DNA of 64,000 nucleotides from Kaistella gelatinilytica (GTDB taxonomy: Bacteria > Bacteroidota > Bacteroidia > Flavobacteriales > Weeksellaceae): assembly GCF_015679325.1 (NCBI RefSeq), contig NZ_JADPVI010000001.1, positions 1,054,001 through 1,118,000 of the forward strand, read 5' to 3'. Made by a program: the position numbers and the translations under genes. Of this stretch, positions 1-8,556 are shown piece by piece. The notes under the pieces are model-generated. The model was not told the origin of the DNA, did no database searches, and saw nothing but the letters and a program-made list of their open reading frames with translations. Each line of letters begins with the position of its first letter. Positions within the stretch are counted from its first letter, which is position 1.

Positions 1-432
1 CGAACGTTTTCCTTTTTCACCTGCAACCAAAAGAACAGCGCCCATTGAAGCGGCAATTCCCGTACAAATCGTAGCAACATCTGGCTTAATGATCTGCATC
101 GTGTCGTAAATTCCCAAACCTGCATAAACACTTCCTCCTGGAGAATTAATGTAGATTTGAATATCTTTTGAAGCATCAGAACTTTCCAGGAAAAGCAACT
201 GTGCGGTTACGATATTTGCAACCTGGTCATCAATTCCTGTTCCCAGGAAAATAATTCGGTCCATCATTAATCGGGAAAAAACATCCATTTGAGTAACATT
301 CAAACGTCTTTCCTCCATAATATAAGGGGTAAGATTGGTCGGTCCGTACATTCCCATGTATTGATCTGTTGCCAAACCGCTGTTTCCTAAGTGCTTTACA
401 GAGAAATCTCTGAAATCTTTTTTTATATCCAT
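1..432 (-). CDS. clpP: ATP-dependent Clp protease proteolytic subunit (partial)
   Basis: Serine peptidase subunit of the cytoplasmic Clp protease, which degrades proteins unfolded by ClpX or ClpA/C. The first 144 codons are present and the C-terminus lies beyond the left edge. Visible are the ClpP core [19 protein letters not shown] and the nucleophile region [11 protein letters not shown], which contains the catalytic Ser. His and Asp of the triad are outside the window. The start at 432 gives [20 protein letters not shown], a normal flavobacterial ClpP N-terminus. It lies downstream of dnaG on the same strand with a 93-bp gap. Confidence 0.95.
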   Translation of the reverse strand, partial: MDIKKDFRDFSVKHLGNSGLATDQYMGMYGPTNLTPYIMEERRLNVTQMDVFSRLMMDRIIFLGTGIDDQVANIVTAQLLFLESSDASKDIQIYINSPGGSVYAGLGIYDTMQIIKPDVATICTGIAASMGAVLLVAGEKGKRS

Positions 433-525
433 TCTATTTTTTTTTAAAGATAATAATCTGCTTTTTTACTTGCCTGACTCAAATTTACACAAACAATATT
501 CCACAACCAAAAATTAGACAATCTG

Positions 526-2451
526 TCACAAAACCCTGAACAGTTTTTCGTCCAGATCCTTTCTTAGCTGGTTTAGATTGATGATCATTTTATATGTTTC
601 GTCATTATTTTCAGTTTCAGAAAGTTTATTTTTCATGGTATTGATGATCTTCATCACATATTCTCTTTTGTGCCGAAAGATAACATCCTGCACAATTTTT
701 GGAACTACCTCTTCTTCGGTGCTGAAAAATATCTGATGTTTTCCCCAATTGCTGTTTTCATAAGGATCAAGCAACGCATCTGCAATTTTTCCCGAAATGT
801 TTTCATCCATTAAAGTCATGAAAAAATTTCCCGACCGAAGTTCATTTTCCGTGATGCCCTGCTTTATCTCTTCAATAATCTTTTTATTGATTTCGGACTG
901 AATTTCATAATCATCTTCCTGCAGATGACCTATTATTTCCTCGATCACTGTAATTTTATACGCTTTGTTTTCCTCGTCTTCCCGCTCCAAGATCAGATCG
1001 CCATATTTCAGCATTAATTCGACCAGTTTTTCTTCTAAAATTAAAAGCGGATCAATCGTTGGCGAAAATTCAGTAACTTTTTCCAGTTTCGGCTGAATCT
1101 GTATCTCCTGTCTTTGTTGCGGAGAAACGTGCTGTTTCTGCAGTTGTTTCTGAACATTCAGTTCATTAAAAAGCGACTGTTCGGAAAGTCCGAATTTATT
1201 AGAAACTTCTTTTAAATAAACTTCCTGTTTCAGCGCATTTTGAACAAAAGCTACCGATTTTACAATATCGCGGATCGCTTCTGCCTTTCTGATCGGATCA
1301 CTTCCGGCGTCTTTCAGTAAGATTTCAGCTTTAAAATCAATGAAATCCTTAGCTTCATTTTTTATGAAATTCTCAACATATTCCTGCGGATGTTTTCTTG
1401 AAAAAGAATCCGGATCATCTCCATCGGGAAAAAGCAAGATCCGAATGTTCATCGACTCCGAAAGCAACATATCTATACTTCGAAAACTCGCTTTAATTCC
1501 TGGCGCATCACCATCAAAAAGAATAGTTACATTTTCTGTAAGCCTTTTAATAAGTTTGATTTGCTCCACCGTCAAAGCTGTTCCGGAACTCGAAACTACA
1601 TTCTCAATTCCGCTTTGATGAAGCGCGATCACATCCATATAACCTTCAACCAGAAGACAAAGATTATTTTTTGAGATCGCCTGTTTTCCCTGATTTAGAC
1701 CGTAGAGAACTTGTGATTTATGATAAATTTCTGTTTCCGGAGAATTCAGATATTTCGCAGTTTTTACATTATTTCTTAGAATTCTGGCGCCAAAACCTAA
1801 AACTCTTCCCGAAAAACTGTGAATAGGAAAAATCACTCTCTCCCGAAAACGGTCGATTCCTCTCGGCGCATTTTCAGGGAAAATAGAAAGTCCTGATTTC
1901 TCCAAAATATCTTTCGAATACCCTTTATCTAAAGCAAACTCAGTAAACGCATCTTTCTGTTCCGGCGCGAAACCTAATTGAAATTTGCGAATAATGTCAT
2001 CGCGCAATTCCCTTTCCTTAAAATAAGAATAGGCGATCGTTTTTCCTTCTTCCGTTTCGAACATTTGGTCCTGAAAAAAATCATTCGCGATTTCATGAAT
2101 TTTATAAAGCAATTCTTTTTCGGTTTGCGACTGTTTCTGCTCTTCGGTTTGCTCGCGAAGATCTTCTTCGATCTCAATTCCATACTTTTTTGCGGCATGT
2201 CGAAGCGCTTCCGGATAAGTAAAACTTTCGATTTCCATCAAAAAAGAAATCGCAGTTCCGCCTTTTCCGCTGGAGAAATCTTTCCAGATCTGCTTGCTTG
2301 GCGACACCACAAAACTGGGAGATTTTTCGTCATGAAAAGGACTCAAACCTTTAAAATTTGAACCCGCTCTTTTCAGTTGTACATACTCGCCGATGATTTC
2401 TTCCACCCGAATTGTGGAAAATATTTTGTCAATGGTCTGCTTCGAAATCAT
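526..2451 (-). CDS. dnaG: DNA primase
   Basis: Primase that synthesises RNA primers for the replisome. The 641 residues show the family order: N-terminal CHC2 finger region (about 1-100), Toprim catalytic core with LLVEGYMDVIALHQSG and the acidic LFDGDAPGIKAS motif (about 260-350), and a C-terminal helicase-binding region. The finger has lost its metal ligands: the positions expected to be C-x2-H-x17-C-x2-C read S37, H40, D58, S61. I recall the same pattern from other flavobacterial DnaG proteins, so it is probably lineage-wide and not a defect. Full length, no frameshift. Confidence 0.95.
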   Translation of the reverse strand: MISKQTIDKIFSTIRVEEIIGEYVQLKRAGSNFKGLSPFHDEKSPSFVVSPSKQIWKDFSSGKGGTAISFLMEIESFTYPEALRHAAKKYGIEIEEDLREQTEEQKQSQTEKELLYKIHEIANDFFQDQMFETEEGKTIAYSYFKERELRDDIIRKFQLGFAPEQKDAFTEFALDKGYSKDILEKSGLSIFPENAPRGIDRFRERVIFPIHSFSGRVLGFGARILRNNVKTAKYLNSPETEIYHKSQVLYGLNQGKQAISKNNLCLLVEGYMDVIALHQSGIENVVSSSGTALTVEQIKLIKRLTENVTILFDGDAPGIKASFRSIDMLLSESMNIRILLFPDGDDPDSFSRKHPQEYVENFIKNEAKDFIDFKAEILLKDAGSDPIRKAEAIRDIVKSVAFVQNALKQEVYLKEVSNKFGLSEQSLFNELNVQKQLQKQHVSPQQRQEIQIQPKLEKVTEFSPTIDPLLILEEKLVELMLKYGDLILEREDEENKAYKITVIEEIIGHLQEDDYEIQSEINKKIIEEIKQGITENELRSGNFFMTLMDENISGKIADALLDPYENSNWGKHQIFFSTEEEVVPKIVQDVIFRHKREYVMKIINTMKNKLSETENNDETYKMIINLNQLRKDLDEKLFRVL

Positions 2452-2493
2452 TTGGTAAAAATAGGGAATAAGTTTTTCTTTTCGTTAAATTAT

Positions 2494-2800
2494 TTGGGCG
2501 TATCCCTCGCCGAAGCTTATAATCATTCCTACCATTTTCCCGCATCTCGGGTCGGGCTCTCCATTACAAGTCCTCATTCCATCCCGTCTCTTAAGACGAG
2601 ATTCCATTCCGGGCTTTTCATTGCGATCCCTTACGCGAGGGAAAACCCAACTAAGAAGAGCCAGGTAAAAAGTGGAAAGACCCAAGGAAAATTAATTTTA
2701 TATTTTAGGATTCCCAAAATAAGTTCTGAATTTCAAAAATTTATAATTAAGGAAAATTAAAAAAAGACTTTCGGCGCTCGCTTCGCTCCCGCCTCCAAAA
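2494..2800. repeat. dispersed intergenic repeat, family A, copy 1
   Basis: This 381-bp gap between divergently transcribed dnaG and the peptidase contains unusually GC-rich sequence for this genome. Segments GGGTCGGGCTCTCCATTACA, TCCATTCCGGG, GCGATCCCT and a CGCTCGCTTCGCTCSCGCCTCC module recur in the same order or as variants at 40880-41030. The 66-codon open frame across it (minus strand) resembles no protein and is most likely accidental. A -7-like TAAATTTG at 2809-2816 follows the repeat and could serve the peptidase gene. Confidence 0.7.
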
Positions 2801-2832
2801 AAAATCAATAAATTTGACAAACTTTTCTACTC

Positions 2833-3837
2833 ATGAAAAAACTACTCTTAACTTCTATTCTAACTTTTTCGGTGCTGTTTTCGGCCCAGAAAAAATACGT
2901 TTTAGTCATACACGGCGGTGCAGGAACGATTTTGAAATCGAGCATGACCGATGAAAAAGAAAATGCCTACAAAGAAAAACTCACCGAAGCTTTAAAAGCA
3001 GGTTATGCAGAAATTCAAAAAGGAAAATCTTCTCTCGATGCAGTTGCCGCTTCTATTATCGTGATGGAAAATTCTCCCCTTTTTAATGCCGGAAAAGGCG
3101 CAGTTTTCACCAACGAAGGAAAAAATGAAATGGACGCCGCGATCATGGTTGGAAAAGATAAATCAGCCGGAGCGATTGCCGGAGTTCACACCATCAAAAA
3201 TCCTATAAAAGCTGCCATTGCTGTCATGCAAAAATCTGAACATGTCATGTTGAGCGGAGAAGGTGCGGAACAGTTTGCAAAAGAACAGGGTTTAGAAATC
3301 TTCGATCCTTCTTATTTCTGGACCAAAGACCGTTGGGAAAGCCTTCAAAAAATGAAGCAAAAAGAAAAATTAAAAACAACCAAAAAAATATCTCAAAATA
3401 CATTGCCCGATTCTTACGAAGTCGATAAAAAATTCGGAACAGTTGGAGCAGTAGCTTTAGATAAAAGCAGAAATATCACCGCAGGAACTTCTACAGGCGG
3501 AATGACCAATAAAAAATGGAATCGAATTGGCGACGCACCGATTATCGGCGCCGGAACTTATGCCAATTCCCAGGTTGGAATTTCCGGTACAGGTTGGGGC
3601 GAATATTTTATCCGCGCGACTGCAGCCAGAACTTTGGCAGCCAAGATGGAATATCAAAATAAAGACGTTAAAACCGCAGCTCAGGAAACCATCGACGAGA
3701 TTGAAAAAATGGGCGGAGACGGCGGTCTGATCGCTTTAGATCAATACGGAAATATCGCAATGCCTTTCAACACCGCTGGAATGTATCGCGGTGCAATCAC
3801 CGAAAACGGAGAAATTTTCATCGAAATTTATAAATAA
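2833..3837 (+). CDS. iaaA: isoaspartyl peptidase/L-asparaginase, secreted (Ntn hydrolase)
   Basis: Type-2 asparaginase family that hydrolyses isoaspartyl dipeptides and/or asparagine; glycosylasparaginase is a relative. It has 334 residues including a signal peptide (MKKLLLTSILTFSVLFSAQ), so it acts in the periplasm or outside. The motif VIHGGAGT near the mature N-terminus, NAGKGAVFT in the alpha chain and GTVGAVALD, whose Thr is the autocleavage site and nucleophile, are all intact. The downstream STGGMTNK substrate loop is present. It is followed after 3 bp by tsaE, so the two are probably co-transcribed. The family is secure; the substrate (isoaspartyl, Asn or glycosyl-Asn) is not. Confidence 0.9.
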   Translation: MKKLLLTSILTFSVLFSAQKKYVLVIHGGAGTILKSSMTDEKENAYKEKLTEALKAGYAEIQKGKSSLDAVAASIIVMENSPLFNAGKGAVFTNEGKNEMDAAIMVGKDKSAGAIAGVHTIKNPIKAAIAVMQKSEHVMLSGEGAEQFAKEQGLEIFDPSYFWTKDRWESLQKMKQKEKLKTTKKISQNTLPDSYEVDKKFGTVGAVALDKSRNITAGTSTGGMTNKKWNRIGDAPIIGAGTYANSQVGISGTGWGEYFIRATAARTLAAKMEYQNKDVKTAAQETIDEIEKMGGDGGLIALDQYGNIAMPFNTAGMYRGAITENGEIFIEIYK

Positions 3838-3840
3838 AAC

Positions 3841-4248
3841 ATGGAATTTAAGATTAGTAAACTCGAAGAATGGCAAACCGTCATCAATGAAATTTTACCA
3901 AAACTTCAACACAATATATTATTATTAAAAGGAAATCTTGGCGCCGGGAAAACGACTTTCACGCAATTTCTTTTGAAAAATTTAGGAAGTACTGATGAAG
4001 TTTCCTCTCCTACTTACGCGATCGTTAATGAATATGATACTCCAAAAGGAAACGTTTTTCACTTCGATCTGTACCGCATGAAAAACATCAATGAAGTTTT
4101 TGACATCGGTATTGAAGAGTATCTCGACAACAGCTTTCTCTGCATTATTGAATGGCCGGAAATTTACGAAGAGGAACTTGCAGATTTTCCGCATCATGAA
4201 TTGAAAATCGAAAATGTTGGCGAGGAGCGCGTCATCAATTTCAGGTAA
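3841..4248 (+). CDS. tsaE: tRNA threonylcarbamoyladenosine biosynthesis ATPase TsaE
   Basis: P-loop ATPase that works with TsaB and TsaD in t6A37 tRNA modification in the cytoplasm. The 135 residues are the normal length. Walker A is GNLGAGKTTF (about residues 32-41), followed by the conserved SPTYAIVNEY switch region and FHFDLYRM. A late IIEWPE motif matches the family. It starts 3 bp after the peptidase stop. Confidence 0.95.
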   Translation: MEFKISKLEEWQTVINEILPKLQHNILLLKGNLGAGKTTFTQFLLKNLGSTDEVSSPTYAIVNEYDTPKGNVFHFDLYRMKNINEVFDIGIEEYLDNSFLCIIEWPEIYEEELADFPHHELKIENVGEERVINFR

Positions 4249-4276
4249 TTTAAACTATTAAGTAATGAAATGATTG

Positions 4277-4284
4277 TATCTTTG
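4277..4284 (+). promoter_or_regulatory. candidate -7 box upstream of alanine dehydrogenase
   Basis: TATCTTTG fits the flavobacterial TAnnTTTG -7 element and lies 66 bp before the ald start in the 102-bp gap after tsaE. No clear TTTG -33 element is found at the usual spacing, so the call rests on one box. Confidence 0.4.
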
Positions 4285-4350
4285 TAGCTTCATTTTATTC
4301 GAATTTAATCAATTGATATCCCTGAAATGTCAGGAAATAATTTTTAAATA

Positions 4351-5544
4351 ATGAGCAGTACCAATATATTTACTCCTTTTTCTGAACAGGAATTAATGCC
4401 GCAAGAAGAGAAGCTGGAAATCATTAAAAAAGGAAAACAATTCAGTATCGGAATTCCAAAGGAAACTTGCCTTAACGAGCGGAGAACTTGCGTAACTCCG
4501 GATGCAGTGCAGGTTTTAGTTTCTCATGGTCATCAGGTTATTGTAGAGACAGGAGCTGGTGAAGGTTCATTTTACACCGATCTGCAATATTCAGAATCGG
4601 GTGCTAAAATAACTTACGATCCAAGAGAAGCATTTGCACAGGATCTGGTTCTCAAGATAAATCCGCCAACTACTGATGAGATCGAATTCTTGAAACCCTG
4701 TACTTATTTGGTTTCAGCGCTGCAAATTAATCTACGCGACAAAGAATATTTCAAAAAATTATCGGAGAAAAAAGTCAATGCCATTGCTTTTGAATTTATC
4801 GTTGATGAATACAAACAGCTTTCTTTGGTAAGACTGATCGGCGAAATTGCCGGTAACATTTCTGTTCTTTACGCAGCCGAACTTTTAGCGCTTTCCAATG
4901 GATTAATGTTGGGTGGAATTACGGGAGTTCGTCCGACCGAAGTTGTTGTTTTAGGTGCCGGAATTGTTGGTGAATTTGCGACAAAAGCAGCCATCGGTTT
5001 AGGAGCAAGCGTAAAAGTTTTTGACAATTCACTATCTAAACTTCGTCGACTTCACATGATGGTCGATGGACGCGTACCAACTTCAATCATCGATCCGAAA
5101 GAACTGGGAAAATGTTTAAAAAGAGCAGATGTCGTAATTGGCGCGCTTTCTAAAATAAGTTTAGCCCCAATTGTGACGGAAGAAATGGTGTCGAAAATGA
5201 AGAAAGGAAGCGTCATTATTGATGTGACGATCGATAACGGAAAAGTCATTGAAACTTCAGAACTGACCTGTATGGATGATCCGTATATCATTAAACATGG
5301 TGTAATTCACTGCGGTTTACCAAATCTGACTTCAAAAATGCCGAGAACGACGACGAAAGCGATTTCTAATTTCTTTTTGAGTTATCTCTTAAACTATGAT
5401 GAAGAAGGCGGTTTCGACAATATGTTAGTTCGCAAAAACGAAATGAAACATACTCTTTATATGTACAAAGGTCGCCACACGAAAAAAGTGATTTGCGATC
5501 GTTTTGACCTTACTTACCACGATATCAATCTTTTAATTTTTTAA
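4351..5544 (+). CDS. ald: alanine dehydrogenase (NAD-dependent)
   Basis: Oxidative deamination of L-alanine to pyruvate and ammonia, or the reverse. The 397 residues show the AlaDH/PNT N-terminal domain (GIPKETCLNERRTCVTPDAV) and a Rossmann NAD-binding domain (VVVLGAGIVGEFATKAAIGL). The Bacteroidota form has about 35 extra N-terminal residues before the GIPKE motif. The next gene starts on the base after the stop codon, so the two are probably one transcript. Confidence 0.9.
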   Translation: MSSTNIFTPFSEQELMPQEEKLEIIKKGKQFSIGIPKETCLNERRTCVTPDAVQVLVSHGHQVIVETGAGEGSFYTDLQYSESGAKITYDPREAFAQDLVLKINPPTTDEIEFLKPCTYLVSALQINLRDKEYFKKLSEKKVNAIAFEFIVDEYKQLSLVRLIGEIAGNISVLYAAELLALSNGLMLGGITGVRPTEVVVLGAGIVGEFATKAAIGLGASVKVFDNSLSKLRRLHMMVDGRVPTSIIDPKELGKCLKRADVVIGALSKISLAPIVTEEMVSKMKKGSVIIDVTIDNGKVIETSELTCMDDPYIIKHGVIHCGLPNLTSKMPRTTTKAISNFFLSYLLNYDEEGGFDNMLVRKNEMKHTLYMYKGRHTKKVICDRFDLTYHDINLLIF

Positions 5545-5916
5545 ATGAGGAAGATCAAATTTTTCTTAATCGGCCTTGTTCCGGGACTTCTTCTTGTGTT
5601 TTTCATTCTCAATAAAAAAGGAGTAAGTTGTAGTGGTTATCTTCCCAATTCGCGCGTAATTGCAGAAACACTTTCTAAAAAAATGGTTTTATCGCCTGCT
5701 TTTTACCAAGAAATGGCAGAAAATAAAATCGACGAAAAATTCTTAAAAGACAGCATCATCACGAAAGGCGAAATTGATTTTGACCACAGTCAGGCTCAAA
5801 AAAAACCTTGTCCGGAATATGTTTTAGTTTATCCGAAAAAAAATCCGAGATATGAGATTCGCTTCGAGAAATGCAAGGACGACGCAAATTTTACTGCTTT
5901 AAAAAAATTAAGATAG
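5545..5916 (+). CDS. DUF4258-like small membrane-anchored protein
   Basis: 123 residues. An N-terminal hydrophobic segment (about 5-22) followed by VSCSGY suggests a membrane anchor or signal sequence with the rest in the periplasm. Cysteines occur at about 29, 91 and 112. I associate this sequence with a DUF4258-type protein that commonly follows ald in Chryseobacterium-like genomes; function unknown. Its start codon abuts the ald stop, which implies translational coupling. Confidence 0.6.
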   Translation: MRKIKFFLIGLVPGLLLVFFILNKKGVSCSGYLPNSRVIAETLSKKMVLSPAFYQEMAENKIDEKFLKDSIITKGEIDFDHSQAQKKPCPEYVLVYPKKNPRYEIRFEKCKDDANFTALKKLR

Positions 5917-5958
5917 TTTCGAATCTTCGACAAACTCATTGATATTATTCTACTTTAA

Positions 5959-6804
5959 ATGAAAATTACACTCATCGGTGTCGGATTAATTGGAGGCTCC
6001 ATGGCCTTAAAATTAAAAGCAAAAGGTCTTGCTTCCTATATTTATGGCGTAGATCAAAACCAGGATCATTTAAAGGAAGCAAAAAGTCTCGGCATTATCG
6101 ATGAGATTGCAACTTTAGAAAATGCCGTTTCAAATTCAGAATTGATCATCATTGCGATTCCTGTTGATGCGACGAGAAAAATTTTATCGAATGTTTTAGA
6201 TCTGGTTGATGACAGAAAAACTGTTATGGACGCCGGTTCTACCAAAGAAGGAATTGTAAATTCTATTGAAGGTCATTCACATCGAGATCGTTTCGTGGCT
6301 TTTCACCCAATGTGGGGAACGGAAAACTCCGGACCGAAATCCGCAATTTCTGACAGTTTTTCTGGAAGAGCTGGTGTAATTTGTGATCGTGAAAGCTCTG
6401 CAGAAGATGCTTTGGAAACCGTTCAAAAAGTTGCAGATGCGCTCGATATGCATTTAATTTATATGAAAGCAGCCGATCATGATGTTCACACCGCCTACAT
6501 TTCACATATTTCACATATCACTTCCTACGCTCTTGCAAACACGGTTTTAGAAAAAGAAAGAGAAGAAGATACTATTTTTCAACTGGCAAGTTCGGGTTTT
6601 TCGAGTACGGTTCGTCTGGCGAAATCTCATCCTGAAATGTGGGTTCCGATCTTTAAACAAAACAAAGAAAATGTGTTAGATGTTTTGAATGAACACATTT
6701 CGCAGCTTCGCAAATTTAAATCGGCGCTGGAAAAGGATAATTTTGAATATTTGGAAGAGTTGATCCGGAATGCGAATAAGATTAGAGGCATTTTGGGTAA
6801 GTAA
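5959..6804 (+). CDS. tyrA: prephenate dehydrogenase
   Basis: NAD-dependent oxidative decarboxylation of prephenate to 4-hydroxyphenylpyruvate in tyrosine synthesis. 281 residues with a Rossmann start ITLIGVGLIGGSMALKLK, followed by the family motifs DAGSTKEGIV and FHPMWGTENSGP, the latter with the catalytic-region His. The later HISHITSYALAN helix is typical. There is no ACT or chorismate mutase domain. It could be co-transcribed with ald (42-bp gap after the small gene). Confidence 0.9.
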   Translation: MKITLIGVGLIGGSMALKLKAKGLASYIYGVDQNQDHLKEAKSLGIIDEIATLENAVSNSELIIIAIPVDATRKILSNVLDLVDDRKTVMDAGSTKEGIVNSIEGHSHRDRFVAFHPMWGTENSGPKSAISDSFSGRAGVICDRESSAEDALETVQKVADALDMHLIYMKAADHDVHTAYISHISHITSYALANTVLEKEREEDTIFQLASSGFSSTVRLAKSHPEMWVPIFKQNKENVLDVLNEHISQLRKFKSALEKDNFEYLEELIRNANKIRGILGK

Positions 6805-6879
6805 TTTCAACCAAATTACACCTGTCTTATAAAAAAATTACATCACTCTTTCCTTATTAACAAGCACTTCCCTACTTTT

Positions 6880-6987
6880 TAGCCCGGATAGAAACGGCAT
6901 CCTTTTTATTTTTTTCAAGGAAAAAATAAAAAGATATAGTGGATAGCCGGTACACTTTTCGGAAAAGCGAAAATCTGGTTGCTCTTA
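6880..6987. repeat. structured dispersed repeat, family B (TAGCCCGGATAG...GGATAGCCGG)
   Basis: Element in the gap between convergent tyrA and sdaA. It begins TAGCCCGGATAGAAACGG, has a perfect 13-bp inverted repeat CTTTTTATTTTTT (6902-6914) / AAAAAATAAAAAG (6921-6933), and an outer pairing GGCATCC (6896-6902) with GGATAGCC (6941-6948). I recognise close variants from intergenic regions of many Flavobacterium and Chryseobacterium genomes. A diverged copy may lie at 37560-37668. It may act as a bidirectional terminator or be an RNA element such as the Flavo-type motifs; that link is not verified. Confidence 0.7.
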
Positions 6988-7005
6988 AAAATTACAGCAT
7001 TTATT

Positions 7006-8424
7006 TTAACATTCGGCGACATTAACTGCAATCGCTAAACCACCTTCCGAAGTTTCTTTAAAGCGTTCACTCATACCTTGCGCAGTTTCCCACATCGATT
7101 GAATAACCTGATCAAGAGAAACTTTGGCTTTTGACGGGTCAGATTCTATGGCAATATTTGCAGCCGTAATTGCTTTGATAGCGCCCATAGAATTTCGTTC
7201 GATGCATGGAATTTGAACCAATCCACCGATGGGATCACAAGTAAGCCCAAGATGATGTTCCATCGCGATTTCTGCCGCCATGAGAACCTGTCCCGGAGTT
7301 CCACCCATAATTTCTGTCAGTCCAGCTGCAGCCATTGCCGAAGAAACACCAACTTCTGCCTGACAACCACCCATTGCGGCCGAAATGGTAGCATTTTTTT
7401 TGAACAGCGTTCCAATTTCGCCGGCAACCAAAATAAAACGGATCATATCTTCATCTGAACAATGATCAGTGAAAGCTCGGGCATACATTAAAACCGCCGG
7501 AATTACGCCACTTGCACCATTAGTTGGCGCAGTAATGATCCTTCCAAAACTCGCGTTTTCTTCATTCACAGCCAGTGCAAAACAGGAAACCCACTTGTTG
7601 ATCGTGGTAAATGTCTCATGAGAATCGATGACCAACTGAAACCATTCTTTTTTATTTTTATAAATTTTATCGCCGAGTAACTTTCGGTTCAAACCTGCTG
7701 CACGACGCGTAACTCGTAATCCTCCCGGAAGTATTCCTTCTTTATTAACGCCCTTGTAAATACATTCTACAATTTGATCCCAAATATAAAGCGCTTCTTT
7801 TTCTGTCTCTTCCTTTGTGCGCCAGGATTCTTCATTGAGGAAAATAAGATCTGATACTTTTTCAAGGCCGAGTTTCTCGATGTTTTTAAGCACAGCGTCA
7901 CCACTATGACATGGATAAAGTGTTCTGATACAATCATTCTCGAAAGAATTTTCTTCCTGAGTTGCGATAAATCCGCCACCTAAAGAATAGTAATCCTGAA
8001 TCAGTTCGTCGCCATTTTCGAAAACAGCTTTAAAGATCATTCCGTTCGGATGAAAGTCTAAAGATCTTTGTTTATTTAGAATTAAATGTTCGCCGTAAAC
8101 GAAATGAATCACTTTTTCACCTCCCAGATTAAGAAGGTTTGATGATTTGATGACCTCAATTTTCTCATCAATTTTTGTGGTATCAATTAATTTGAAATTC
8201 TCTCCCGAAAGTCCCAGCATTCCCGCGATATCTGTTCCGTGACCAATTCCGGTTTTTGCAAGTGAGCCGAAAAACTCTACGAAAACTTCTTTAACATCCT
8301 GAAGCTGATGATCTGTTTTTATTTTTCTGATAAAGCTTTCTGCTGCGTTCCAGGGTCCCATCGTATGAGAACTTGAGGGTCCGATTCCTACTTTTATAAT
8401 TTCAAAAACACTGATTGATTCCAT
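7006..8424 (-). CDS. sdaA: L-serine ammonia-lyase, iron-sulfur dependent, single chain
   Basis: Deaminates L-serine to pyruvate. The beta and alpha domains are fused, as in E. coli SdaA. Motifs: GPSSSHTMGP at the N-terminus and cysteines in GGCQAEVG, LTCDPIGG and IPCIERN that bind the 4Fe-4S cluster. The start at 8424 (MESISVFEIIKVGIGP) is preferred over 8472, because 8472 would add 16 residues that do not belong to the family. It is divergent from the GMC oxidoreductase. Length 472 residues. Confidence 0.93.
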   Translation of the reverse strand: MESISVFEIIKVGIGPSSSHTMGPWNAAESFIRKIKTDHQLQDVKEVFVEFFGSLAKTGIGHGTDIAGMLGLSGENFKLIDTTKIDEKIEVIKSSNLLNLGGEKVIHFVYGEHLILNKQRSLDFHPNGMIFKAVFENGDELIQDYYSLGGGFIATQEENSFENDCIRTLYPCHSGDAVLKNIEKLGLEKVSDLIFLNEESWRTKEETEKEALYIWDQIVECIYKGVNKEGILPGGLRVTRRAAGLNRKLLGDKIYKNKKEWFQLVIDSHETFTTINKWVSCFALAVNEENASFGRIITAPTNGASGVIPAVLMYARAFTDHCSDEDMIRFILVAGEIGTLFKKNATISAAMGGCQAEVGVSSAMAAAGLTEIMGGTPGQVLMAAEIAMEHHLGLTCDPIGGLVQIPCIERNSMGAIKAITAANIAIESDPSKAKVSLDQVIQSMWETAQGMSERFKETSEGGLAIAVNVAEC

Positions 8425-8533
8425 GATAAATGATGAGCGATAAGGGAAATTCCCTTTAAAAGTTAACGACAAAGATAATCCTATTTTAATTAAATTTTAA
8501 CCTTAACTATTCCAAAAAAATCTTTTTAATCGC

Positions 8534-8541
8534 TACTTTTG
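8534..8541 (+). promoter_or_regulatory. candidate -7 box for the GMC oxidoreductase
   Basis: TACTTTTG fits TAnnTTTG. It overlaps a TTG codon at 8539 that would otherwise be a possible start, which favours the ATG at 8557 (15 bp after the box) as the true start. Confidence 0.45.
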
Positions 8542-8556
8542 ATAGAAATAAACAGC

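Noticed and set aside
2485-2685. 66-codon open frame on the minus strand upstream of dnaG
   Set aside because: It lies wholly in a repeat that recurs at 40880 with a different reading frame; no protein-like features.
7213-7458. plus-strand open frame of 81 codons inside sdaA
   Set aside because: Antisense shadow of a well-supported gene.
8425-8472. N-terminal extension of serine dehydratase from the ATG at 8472
   Set aside because: Sixteen residues unlike the family; the ATG at 8424 gives the standard MESISVFEIIKVGIGP start.
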